From positions 62,001-126,000 of the forward strand of contig NZ_CP031413.1 in the NCBI RefSeq assembly GCF_003367355.1: a stretch of DNA of 64,000 bases. Direction: 5' to 3'. Below, piece after piece: positions 56,348 to 64,000 of the stretch. The translations under genes were made by a program, and so were the position numbers. This stretch comes from Lysobacter sp. TY2-98 (GTDB taxonomy: Bacteria > Pseudomonadota > Gammaproteobacteria > Xanthomonadales > Xanthomonadaceae). The number at the start of each line of letters is the position of its first letter. Within the stretch, counting starts at the first letter, position 1. The notes below the pieces were generated by a model that was not told the origin of the DNA, did not search any database, and was given only the letters and a program-made list of their open reading frames with translations.

Positions 56348-57225
56348 CGCGTCGGACGCGCGGTGCCGCGCTGCTGATCGTGCTGTGGCTGATGGTGCTT
56401 CTGATCGCACTGGTCGGCGCGTTCTCGCTCACCGCGCGCACCGAAGGCATGCAGGGCCGCGCGCTGGTCGACGGCGTGCAGGCGATGCAGATCGCGCGTG
56501 CGGGCCTCGAGTATTCGCTGACGAAGGTCAATCAGCCGGATCCGCGCCAGCAATGGCGGCCGGACGGGCGCACGTACAAGTGGGCCTACGAGGATGCGAA
56601 CGTCGAGATCCGCATCGTCGACGAGGACGGCAAGGTCGACCTCAACCACGCCGATCCGCCGTTGCTGATCGGGCTGTTCGACGCGGTCGGCATCGAGCAT
56701 GCGCGCAGCGAAAAACTCGCGGGCGCGGTCATCGACTGGCGCGATGCGGACCAACTCACGCAGCCGTCGGGCGGCGCCGAGGACCAGGATTACGCCGCGG
56801 CCGGACTGACCTACGGCGCCAAGGACATGGACTTCGAGAGCAGCGCGGAGCTGCTGCAGATCCTCGGGTTCACGGCCGACGACTACAAACACCTCGCGCC
56901 TTACGTCACCGTGTTCAGCGGGCGCGGCCGGCCCGAGCCCGCATTCGCCGGCGCACCGGTGCTGACCGCGATGGGCATGGACGGCAAGGCGATCGTGCAG
57001 CAGCGCGATGCCTGGGATCCGTCGACCGGGCAACCGCTTCCCGGCATTCCCGGCGGCGAAAGCCAGCAGGCGTTCGGAAGCGGAACGTATAGTATCGAGA
57101 GCACGGCCCGGCTCCGTGGCGGACGCATCGCCACGCTCGGCGCCGTAGTACGCACCGGGGGCAGCGCCATTCCGGGGATGGCCTACACACCGTTGCGTTG
57201 GGAGGAGGGGGTTCCGTCACCATGA
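56344..57225 (+). CDS. xpsK: Type II secretion minor pseudopilin K
   Basis: A 293-residue GspK-type protein: RTRG then [20 protein letters not shown]. Unlike the other pseudopilins it lacks the Glu at +5, as is usual for GspK at the pseudopilus tip. An alpha-helical insertion (about 105-215) with [19 protein letters not shown] and [10 protein letters not shown] is the GspK domain. It overlaps xpsJ and xpsL by 4 bp on each side. Confidence 0.92.
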   Translation: MTRRTRGAALLIVLWLMVLLIALVGAFSLTARTEGMQGRALVDGVQAMQIARAGLEYSLTKVNQPDPRQQWRPDGRTYKWAYEDANVEIRIVDEDGKVDLNHADPPLLIGLFDAVGIEHARSEKLAGAVIDWRDADQLTQPSGGAEDQDYAAAGLTYGAKDMDFESSAELLQILGFTADDYKHLAPYVTVFSGRGRPEPAFAGAPVLTAMGMDGKAIVQQRDAWDPSTGQPLPGIPGGESQQAFGSGTYSIESTARLRGGRIATLGAVVRTGGSAIPGMAYTPLRWEEGVPSP

Positions 57226-58370
57226 CCTCGGTTCTCGAGGGCCGGACGCGCGGCCTCGCGCGGATCGCCGCCCGATTGGGCCCGCAGGCCACCAGTCTGC
57301 GCGGGCTGCTTGCCTGGTGGGGACGCGCGCTCGCCGCGTGGCTGCCGGTGCGCGTGCGCCGTGCGCTGGGTGTCGATCGCGGCCGCCTCTTGCTGATGCC
57401 GCTCGCCGACGGCGAGGTGCGCCTGCAACTGCAGCGCGACGGCGACATGCTCGATTTCGGCCGACTGCCCGTGTTGGTCGATGCACCGGGCGACGACCCG
57501 CTCGCCAACGTGCTCAGTTCCGCCGCGGTCGACCTGCCGCGCTGGCTGGTGCTGCCCGCCACCGCCACACTCGTGCGTCGCCTCGCGCTGCCGGGCGCTG
57601 CGGCCGATCGCTTGCGTGACGTCGTGCGGTTCGAACTCGATCGCCAGACGCCGTTCGCGGCCGACGAGGTGATCTACGACGCGCGCCTGGTCGGGCGTCG
57701 TCCTGATGGTCAGCTCGATGTCGAGCTCGTCGCTGCGCCGCGCGTACGCGCCGAACCTCTGCTGGCCGCGCTTGGTCCGTTGGCCGGGCGCCTTGCGGGC
57801 GTCGACGTGCTCGATGTCGACGGCACGCCGCGTGGTGTCAACCTGCTCGACCCCGCAGCGCGTCGTCACCAGCGCGATCCCTGGCAGGTGTGGAACCGCG
57901 TGCTCGCCGGCGTCGGCGTCATCGCGGTCGGCTTCGCACTGGTCACCATTCTGGACAACCGCCGCCAGGCCGCCGACGACCTCGAGCGGAAGGTGCGTGC
58001 GCGCAGCGGCCCGGCAAAGATCGCCGCGCAGCAGCGCGAGGCGCTGAACGAACTCGTCGCCGGGCAGGCGTTCCTCGACAAGCGTCGTGCCGAACAGCCG
58101 ACCGCGATCGAAGTGCTGGACGAGGTCAGTCGTCGCCTGCCGGATGGCACCTACCTCGAGAAGCTGGCCATGGAAGGCGATCGCCTGACGCTGCTGGGAC
58201 TCAGCAACGAAGCGCCGTCGCTGGTGAACCGCCTCGAGGGTTCGCCGCTGTGGCAGTCGCCGGCGCTCGCCGGTGCGTTGCAGCCGGATCCCGCTACCAA
58301 TCGTGATCGCTTTACGTTGACCGCCGAACTCGGCCGCACGCCGGCCGCGAAGAAGGGGGCGTCGCGATGA
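57222..58370 (+). CDS. xpsL: Type II secretion protein L
   Basis: A 382-residue protein with a cytoplasmic actin-like domain (about 40-230: [39 protein letters not shown]), one membrane helix (about 236-256) and a periplasmic ferredoxin-like tail. It links XpsE to the inner-membrane platform and binds XpsM. The overlaps with xpsK and xpsM are 4 bp each. Confidence 0.93.
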   Translation: MTSVLEGRTRGLARIAARLGPQATSLRGLLAWWGRALAAWLPVRVRRALGVDRGRLLLMPLADGEVRLQLQRDGDMLDFGRLPVLVDAPGDDPLANVLSSAAVDLPRWLVLPATATLVRRLALPGAAADRLRDVVRFELDRQTPFAADEVIYDARLVGRRPDGQLDVELVAAPRVRAEPLLAALGPLAGRLAGVDVLDVDGTPRGVNLLDPAARRHQRDPWQVWNRVLAGVGVIAVGFALVTILDNRRQAADDLERKVRARSGPAKIAAQQREALNELVAGQAFLDKRRAEQPTAIEVLDEVSRRLPDGTYLEKLAMEGDRLTLLGLSNEAPSLVNRLEGSPLWQSPALAGALQPDPATNRDRFTLTAELGRTPAAKKGASR

Positions 58371-59248
58371 CGCCGGTCGTGACCGATCGCGAGCGCTGGA
58401 TCGCGCTGGGCCTGCTCGTCGCCGTGCTGCTGATCGCGTACGGCGTGCTGATCCATCCATGGTGGACGGTGCCGATGCGCGAGGTGAGCGCGCGCATCGA
58501 CCTGCTGCAGGAGCGCAATGCGCGCCTGCAGGCCGAACTCGCGCAGGCGCCGGCGGTGCAGCGTCGTCTGCAGGAAGCACAGCAGCGCCTCGCCACGCGG
58601 CCGGGCTTCCTGCCCGAGGCGACCGCCGAACTCGCCGTCGCGGGACTCGTGCAGCGCCTCGAAACCGTGGTCGCGCAGGCGAGCCCGGGCAATCGCAGCT
58701 GCCAGATCCAGAACCGGTCGCCGTTGCAGAACGAATCGGGCGAGGCGTACACGCGCGTCGCCGTGCAGGTGCGCCTGCGCTGCGGCACGCCGGAACTCGC
58801 GGCGGTGCTGCATGCGCTCGAAGCCGGCACGCCGCGCCTGTTCGTCGAGAACCTCAACATCCTCGCGCAGCGCTTCTTTGGTGGCATGGAGCCGAACGCG
58901 TCCAGCGGTGGTCTGGACGTGAGCTTCGATCTGGTCGGCTACCTGCGCCCAGCGGGCGCGATCGTCGACGGTGCGACGGTGGCACCCGCGATGTCGGCGG
59001 CGCCGATGCAGTCAGCGCCGCCGATCTCGGCCGCGCCGCCCGCGCCCGTCCCGACGGCGGTCCCGGGCCCAGGGCCGGCCGTGATGCCGGGTTCGGACGT
59101 GAACCCCGCCGCGCCGCCGCCGCCCTCGGGCATCACCGGACCCAAGATGCCGCCGCCGGGCCCGCTGCCGACGCCCGCGCCGTCCGCGACGCCGCAGGGC
59201 ACGTCGGAGCCCGCGACCCCGCCTTCGGGAGGTCCCGGTGCGCCCTGA
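58367..59248 (+). CDS. xpsM: Type II secretion protein M
   Basis: A 293-residue GspM-type protein: one N-terminal membrane helix (WIALGLLVAVLLIAYGVL, about 11-28), a coiled stretch and a ferredoxin-like periplasmic domain (about 90-195), ending in an Ala/Pro-rich tail of about 85 residues. It stabilises XpsL. It overlaps xpsN by 11 bp. Confidence 0.9.
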   Translation: MTPVVTDRERWIALGLLVAVLLIAYGVLIHPWWTVPMREVSARIDLLQERNARLQAELAQAPAVQRRLQEAQQRLATRPGFLPEATAELAVAGLVQRLETVVAQASPGNRSCQIQNRSPLQNESGEAYTRVAVQVRLRCGTPELAAVLHALEAGTPRLFVENLNILAQRFFGGMEPNASSGGLDVSFDLVGYLRPAGAIVDGATVAPAMSAAPMQSAPPISAAPPAPVPTAVPGPGPAVMPGSDVNPAAPPPPSGITGPKMPPPGPLPTPAPSATPQGTSEPATPPSGGPGAP

Positions 59249-59981
59249 CCACGTCGCCCCGCGCACTTTGTTGCTCGGCGCATTCGCCGGCTGGGCGCTG
59301 CTCGCCTGGGTGCTGGCCCTCGCCGGCATGGGCAGCCACATCACCGAGGGCAAGGGCGGTGCGATCACCGACAGCCGCCTTCCGACGCTGCCGGCCAGCG
59401 ATGCCGCGGCGACGCTGGGCCCGATCGGCCAGTACGGCGAGATCGCGGCACGTCCGCTGTTCGCGACCGACCGCCGCCCGCATCCCTTCTCGCTGGTCAC
59501 CGACAACGACCAGGCGGGCGCCACGTCCGAATTCGATCTCGTACTGACCAGCGTGCTCATCACGCCGCAGGCCAGCATCGCGATCCTGCAGAAGCCCGAT
59601 GGTAGCGAGTCGTGGCGCGTGAAGATCGGCGACGCACCGGATTCTTTCCCCGCGTGGCGACTCGTGTCGCTGCAGCCGCGCAGCGCGGTGTTCGAAGGCC
59701 CCGAGGGCCAAAAGGAACTCACCCTGCGCGTGTACGACGGCAAGGGCGGCGCGGCGCCGACAGCGATGACGAGCGCGCCTTCCGTGCCGCCGTCGCCCGT
59801 GCCGATGCCGACCGGCGTCGCCGCCGCCGCACCACCGCCCACCGACGCCACGTCCGCGCCCGACCCGGCGCAGATCGAACAGATCCGCCAGCGCATCGAA
59901 GCCCGCCGCGAGGAAATGCGCCGGCGTGCCCAGAACGCCAACCCGCCTGCGACCGCCGTGCCGCGGCCGACGACCCGCTGA
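59238..59981 (+). CDS. xpsN: Type II secretion protein N (GspC-like)
   Basis: A 247-residue protein beginning with GTG. It has a single N-terminal membrane helix (LLLGAFAGWALLAWVLALAGM, about 11-31), a small periplasmic homology-region-like domain (about 60-165) and a Pro/Ala-rich tail. In xanthomonads XpsN links the inner-membrane platform to the secretin, the role of GspC elsewhere. It precedes xpsD by 8 bp. Confidence 0.88.
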   Translation: MRPDHVAPRTLLLGAFAGWALLAWVLALAGMGSHITEGKGGAITDSRLPTLPASDAAATLGPIGQYGEIAARPLFATDRRPHPFSLVTDNDQAGATSEFDLVLTSVLITPQASIAILQKPDGSESWRVKIGDAPDSFPAWRLVSLQPRSAVFEGPEGQKELTLRVYDGKGGAAPTAMTSAPSVPPSPVPMPTGVAAAAPPPTDATSAPDPAQIEQIRQRIEARREEMRRRAQNANPPATAVPRPTTR

Positions 59982-59989
59982 GTCCCGCG

Positions 59990-62272
59990 ATGACCTTCTC
60001 TCCGAACGCCACCGTCTTCCGTCCGGCCCTGCGCCTGTCGACCACCGCCCTCGCGATCGCGTCGATCCTCGCCGGCTGCACCACGGTCACGCCGCCCGTC
60101 GTGCGTCGCGATGGACGCCTCGACGGCCCCGTTGCCGGCACCTCGTCTGCGCCAACCACCACTTCGACCATCAGCGACGGCGTCACCACCGCGCCGCTGG
60201 AAGCGCATGACGAAGGCCCTCGCGCGCAGATCCGTCGTGGCACCGGCACGGTCATCAACAACCGGGTCGCCAGCGCGCCGCCGTCGCGTCTGGGCGGCAG
60301 CTCCGGCGCGGCGACCTTCAACTTCGAAGGCGAATCGCTGCAGGCGGTGGTGAAAGCCATCCTCGGCGACATGCTCGGCCAGAACTACGTGATCGCGCCC
60401 AACGTGCAGGGCACGGTGACCCTCGCGACGCCGAAGCCGGTCAGCCCGGCCGAAGCGCTGAACCTGCTGGAGATGGTGCTGGGCTGGAACAACGCGCGCA
60501 TGGTCTACAGCGGCGGGCGCTACAACATCGTGCCGGCCGATCAGGCGCTTGCCGGCACCGTCGCACCGCGCACCGGCCCCGCGTCGAGCGCGCGCGGTTT
60601 CGAAGCGCGCACGGTGCCGCTGAAGTTCGTGTCGGCCACGGAGATGGAGAAGATCCTCAAGCCGTACGCGCGACCGAACGCGATCGTCACCGTCGACAAC
60701 GCGCGCAACGTCATCACCGTCGCCGGTACGCGCGCGGAACTCGAGAACTACCTGCGCACGATTGAAACATTCGACGTCGACTGGCTCGCGGGCATGTCGG
60801 TCGGCGTATTCCCGCTGCAGTCGGGCCGCGCGAGCCGCGTCGTCGCCGATCTGGAAAAGGTGTTCGGCGAACAGAGCAAGTCGCCGGTCGCCGGCATGTT
60901 CCGTTTCATGCCGCTGGAAGGCGCGAACGCGATCCTGGTGATCACGCCGCAGGCTGCGTACCTCGACGACATCCAGCAGTGGCTGGAGCGCATCGACGGC
61001 GCCGGCAGCGAGCCGCGCCTGTATTCGTACGAGTTGAAGTACATCAAGGCGAAGGATCTCGCGGATCGGTTGTCGGAAGTTTTCGGTGGCGGCCGCGGCG
61101 GCAGCGGTGGCACGAACGGACAGCCGTCGCTGATGCCGGGGCTGGATTCGACGGAGATTCGCGACACCGATAACGGGTCGACCGCGGCCATCGGCCAGAC
61201 GCCGACCTCGGGGGACACCGGCACGGGCTCGACGGGCGGTGGCATGTCGTCGTCGCTCTCGCTGGATCCGCGCCCGAATGGCAACGGCTCGGTGACGTTC
61301 GATGTCGACGGCCAGCACGTCGGCGTGTCCGCGGTCGACGAGACCAACTCGCTGTTGGTGCGCGCTACGCCGCAGGCGTGGGCGTCGATGCGCGATGTCA
61401 TCGAACGCCTCGACGTCATGCCGATGCAGGTGCAGATCGAAGCGCAGGTCGTCGAAGTGCAGCTGAGCGGCGCGCTGCAGTACGGCGTCAACTGGTTCTT
61501 CGAACAGGCGGTGAGCGATCCGGTGTCGTCCGGCGGCGCCGGTCTTCCGAACGCGGCGGGCCGCAATATCTGGGGCGATCTGAAGGGCAGCATCCGTCCC
61601 GCCGACGTCACCAACCCCGGTCTGGCGTGGACGTTCCTCGGCAAGAACGCTGCGGCTGTCATCAACGCACTCGACCAGGTCACCGACCTGCAGCTGCTGC
61701 AGACACCGTCGGTGTTCGTGCGCAACAACGCGGAAGCCACCCTCAACGTCGGCAGCCGCATTCCGATCTCGTCGGTCACGGTGGATCCGGGCACCGGTAC
61801 GGGCGGCGTGACCTACAGCCAGGTGCAGTACCTCGACACCGGCATCATCCTCAAGGTGCGCCCGCGCATCACGCGCGACGGCATGGTGTTCCTCGACATC
61901 GTGCAGGAAGTGAGTTCGCCCGGCACCGTCGCCGACCGCAACGGCAACGTGCGCATCGACACACGCAAGGTGAAGACCGAAACCGCCGTGCAGAGCGGCG
62001 ACACCGTGATGCTCGCCGGCCTCATCAGCGATGGCGTGCAGCGCGGTTCGTCGGGCTTCCCGGGGCTGAGCCGCATTCCGGTCGTCGGCGGCCTGTTCGG
62101 CCGGCAGAACTCGCGCACCGATCGCAACGAAGTCATCGTGCTGCTCACGCCCACCGTGGTGCGCAACCCGCAGGAAGTGCGCGACCTCACCGACGACTAC
62201 ACCCGCCGTTTCCGCGCGATGGAGCCGCTGCACCGCAAGCAGAAGGTGCGTGGCGGCATCGAGGTGCGCTGA
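59990..62272 (+). CDS. xpsD: Type II secretion secretin
   Basis: A 760-residue outer-membrane secretin. The N-terminus carries a signal peptide with lipobox ILAGC, so the protein is a lipoprotein. N0-N3 domains follow (NFEGESLQAVVKAILGDMLGQNYVIAP onward), then a Gly/Ser-rich loop around residues 365-435 and the secretin core (AQVVEVQLSGALQYGVNWFF; VQYLDTGIILKVRPRI; SGFPGLSRIPVVGGLFGRQNS). Lipid-modified secretins can reach the outer membrane without a separate pilotin, and none is seen here. Confidence 0.96.
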   Translation: MTFSPNATVFRPALRLSTTALAIASILAGCTTVTPPVVRRDGRLDGPVAGTSSAPTTTSTISDGVTTAPLEAHDEGPRAQIRRGTGTVINNRVASAPPSRLGGSSGAATFNFEGESLQAVVKAILGDMLGQNYVIAPNVQGTVTLATPKPVSPAEALNLLEMVLGWNNARMVYSGGRYNIVPADQALAGTVAPRTGPASSARGFEARTVPLKFVSATEMEKILKPYARPNAIVTVDNARNVITVAGTRAELENYLRTIETFDVDWLAGMSVGVFPLQSGRASRVVADLEKVFGEQSKSPVAGMFRFMPLEGANAILVITPQAAYLDDIQQWLERIDGAGSEPRLYSYELKYIKAKDLADRLSEVFGGGRGGSGGTNGQPSLMPGLDSTEIRDTDNGSTAAIGQTPTSGDTGTGSTGGGMSSSLSLDPRPNGNGSVTFDVDGQHVGVSAVDETNSLLVRATPQAWASMRDVIERLDVMPMQVQIEAQVVEVQLSGALQYGVNWFFEQAVSDPVSSGGAGLPNAAGRNIWGDLKGSIRPADVTNPGLAWTFLGKNAAAVINALDQVTDLQLLQTPSVFVRNNAEATLNVGSRIPISSVTVDPGTGTGGVTYSQVQYLDTGIILKVRPRITRDGMVFLDIVQEVSSPGTVADRNGNVRIDTRKVKTETAVQSGDTVMLAGLISDGVQRGSSGFPGLSRIPVVGGLFGRQNSRTDRNEVIVLLTPTVVRNPQEVRDLTDDYTRRFRAMEPLHRKQKVRGGIEVR

Positions 62273-62276
62273 CACA

Positions 62277-63146
62277 GTGACGGACGTGGCCGAGGCGGCG
62301 CCAGGCGACGCCCTGCCCATCGTGGTGATCCCGGTGGGCGTCGACGACGTCGCGCTCGACGGTTGTCTTGCTGCACTGGAGGCGACCACGCCGGCCGGCA
62401 CGCGCGTTTGGCTGGCGGACGACGCGCGCGGCGGCCCGCGCGTGCGCGCGGTCGTCGACGCATGGCTTGCGGCGACGCGCATGAGCGCCGACTACAGCCG
62501 TCGCACCCGTGCACTCGGCGAAACCGCGCATCTCGCCGAAGTGCTGCGAGCCTGCGGTGACGCCGATGTCGTGATTCTTGCGGACGATGCGCGCCCCGCA
62601 TCGGGCTGGCTGGTTCGCATGGCGCGTTGCCTGCGCGAATCTCCGGATGCCACCACCATCACGCCGTGGAGCAATGCCGGCGAGACCGCAGCGTGGCCGC
62701 GCCTCGGCGATGTCGCGCCGCTGCCGGACGATCCCGCGCGCATCGCCGACGTGCTCGCCGACGTCGCGCTACCCGCCGAGCCGCTTCCCGCGGCGGTGGG
62801 ACATGCCGTGCTGCTGCGCGGCGCCGCATGCCGTCGCGTCGGCGGCATCGATGCGACGAGCTACGCCTCGTGGTACGCCGCGCTCATCGATCTCTGCCTG
62901 CGCATGCAGGCGTTCGGCGGCGTCGACCTGCTGTGCATGCAGGCCTACGTCGGGCGTGTCGACGAAGGCCGACCGGCCGACGGCGATCTCGATCGCGTCG
63001 CCGCGCGCTGGCCGCACTGGAACGCGCGTCTCGCCGAATTCCTGATGGACGACCCGCTGCGCGCGCAGCGCGAACACATCTCGCGCGCCATGGCGCAGCG
63101 CGACGCCAGCGACGCGCAGGCCGACCTGTTCGGAGCGACTCCGTGA
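62277..63146 (+). CDS. GT2-like glycosyltransferase
   Basis: About 289 residues from a GTG start 4 bp after xpsD. The core keeps a GT2-like layout: IVVIPVGVDDVALDGCLAALE at the N-terminus, then VVILADDARPASGWLVRMARCL with ADD in place of the DxD, and HAVLLRGAACRRVGGIDATSY. The first half is shorter and less conserved than in standard GT2 enzymes. The next gene overlaps its stop by 4 bp. It probably makes a cell-surface glycan in association with that neighbour. Confidence 0.75.
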   Translation: MTDVAEAAPGDALPIVVIPVGVDDVALDGCLAALEATTPAGTRVWLADDARGGPRVRAVVDAWLAATRMSADYSRRTRALGETAHLAEVLRACGDADVVILADDARPASGWLVRMARCLRESPDATTITPWSNAGETAAWPRLGDVAPLPDDPARIADVLADVALPAEPLPAAVGHAVLLRGAACRRVGGIDATSYASWYAALIDLCLRMQAFGGVDLLCMQAYVGRVDEGRPADGDLDRVAARWPHWNARLAEFLMDDPLRAQREHISRAMAQRDASDAQADLFGATP

Positions 63147-63979
63147 GCGACGACGGCATCGCGGTCGTCATCGTCACCCATCGCAGCGCGGAGACGATCG
63201 AACTCTGCCTGAAATGCGTGCGTGCGGCCGACGGCGTCGTGCAAATCCGCGTGGTCGACAACGCGTCGGACGACGGCACGCTCGGCGTCGTGCAGCGCAT
63301 CGCCGCGGGCGAGCCGCGGCTGAAGTTCGTCGCCAACCCCGACAACCCGGGCTTCGCCGTCGCCTGCAACCAGGGCGCGCAGGACAGCGATGCACCGTGG
63401 ATCGCGTTCGTGAATCCCGACTGCCTGATCGAACGGGACACGCTCGCGCGGCTCCGCGCGCGCGCGGAGCAGGTCGCTCCCGCGCTGATCGGTTCCGAAC
63501 TCATCGATGAAGACGGTGTGCTCGATCCCGCAGCGCGACGTCGCGATCCCGACTTCGCCCGCATGCTGGCGGGCGAGGGTACCGACCTGTCGATCCCCTC
63601 GAACGGCGATGCCGTGCAGCGCGTGGATGCGATCTCCGGTGCGCTCATGCTGATGCCGCGCACGCTGTTCGATGCGGTGCACGGCTTCGACGAAGGCTAC
63701 CGCCTGCATGCGGAGGACCTTGACCTCTGTCGCCGCGTACGCGAAGCGGGCGGCACCGTCGCGATCGCGAACGCCGTGCGCGTCGTGCACATCCGGGGCG
63801 TGTCCAGCCGCTCGCGGCCGTTCTTCGTCGAATGGCACAAGCACCGCGGCCTGTGGCGCTACTTCTCGCGCTTCGAGGCGCCGCATCGCAGCGCGCCGCT
63901 ACGTGCGGTGGTGGCGATGGTCATCGCGATGCGTTTCGTCGTCGCCTCGATGCGCGCCTGGTGGCGCAGCGTCAACTGA
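63143..63979 (+). CDS. GT2 glycosyltransferase (rhamnosyltransferase-like)
   Basis: A 278-residue GT2 enzyme starting with GTG: IAVVIVTHRSAETIELCL, VVDNASDDGT, NPGFAVACNQGAQ and AFVNPDC (DxD-like) in the N-terminal half, then RTLFDAVHGFDEGYRLHAEDLDLCRRVREAG with the ED base motif. This is the pattern of the rhamnosyl-type GT2 group. It is the second gene after the T2SS operon. The 21 bp beyond its stop to the end of the window show no feature. Confidence 0.88.
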   Translation: MSDDGIAVVIVTHRSAETIELCLKCVRAADGVVQIRVVDNASDDGTLGVVQRIAAGEPRLKFVANPDNPGFAVACNQGAQDSDAPWIAFVNPDCLIERDTLARLRARAEQVAPALIGSELIDEDGVLDPAARRRDPDFARMLAGEGTDLSIPSNGDAVQRVDAISGALMLMPRTLFDAVHGFDEGYRLHAEDLDLCRRVREAGGTVAIANAVRVVHIRGVSSRSRPFFVEWHKHRGLWRYFSRFEAPHRSAPLRAVVAMVIAMRFVVASMRAWWRSVN

Positions 63980-64000
63980 TCATCGACCGAGGCGGAACTT

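Noticed and set aside
59012..62482. A 1156-codon open frame on the - strand across xpsN and xpsD
   Set aside because: It is antisense to two well-supported secretion genes and has only shadow composition.

Overview
The window is high-GC, densely coded chromosomal DNA of a gammaproteobacterium of the Xanthomonadaceae (Lysobacter/Luteimonas/Xanthomonas type). Three features point there. A variable surface-polysaccharide locus lies between a metB-type gene and etfA/etfB. A mannose-1-phosphate guanylyltransferase and a paired CoA-transferase follow it. A type II secretion operon has the xanthomonad order E-F-G-H-I-J-K-L-M-N-D. No tRNA, rRNA, CRISPR array, IS element or phage module was seen.

Region 1 (1-13.7 kb) is an O-antigen type locus. 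The left arm (+ strand) carries the 3' end of a cystathionine gamma-synthase/lyase gene, an ABC O-antigen exporter (Wzm, and Wzt with a C-terminal glycan-binding type domain), a sulfotransferase fused to a long repetitive coiled coil, two glycosyltransferases and a small lipoprotein. The right arm (- strand) is a tightly overlapping seven-gene operon: DegT aminotransferase, GtrB-like undecaprenyl-phosphate glycosyltransferase, WxcM-like acetyltransferase/ketoisomerase, GNAT acyltransferase, MaoC hydratase, GtrA-like flippase and a polytopic membrane protein. Together they look like a pathway that makes an acylated 3-amino-3,6-dideoxyhexose and attaches it to the glycan in the periplasm. The arms meet at a strong hairpin at 7309-7335.

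Region 2 (13.7-26 kb) holds etfA/etfB, xanB/manC, CoA-transferase subunits A and B, an exported metalloprotease with three apparently identical 288-bp repeats, a GH99-like/RgpF-like glycan protein, ETF-ubiquinone oxidoreductase and a lipoprotein with a degenerate methyltransferase fold.

Region 3 (26-46.9 kb) is core housekeeping: an Mla/Pqi-type lipid transport operon, a ThrE-like exporter, a DUF1232 protein, an H-NS-like protein, proS, pssA, a possible divergent holD, rimI, valS, holC, pepA, lptF/lptG, an RDD protein, xerD and a DsbC-like lipoprotein. The pepA-holC-valS block divergent from lptFG matches the arrangement known from E. coli.

Region 4 (46.9-64 kb) holds purL, then the complete type II secretion operon xpsE to xpsD, followed by two coupled GT2 glycosyltransferase genes. 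A family of palindromic intergenic repeats occurs after lptG and between xpsF and xpsG.
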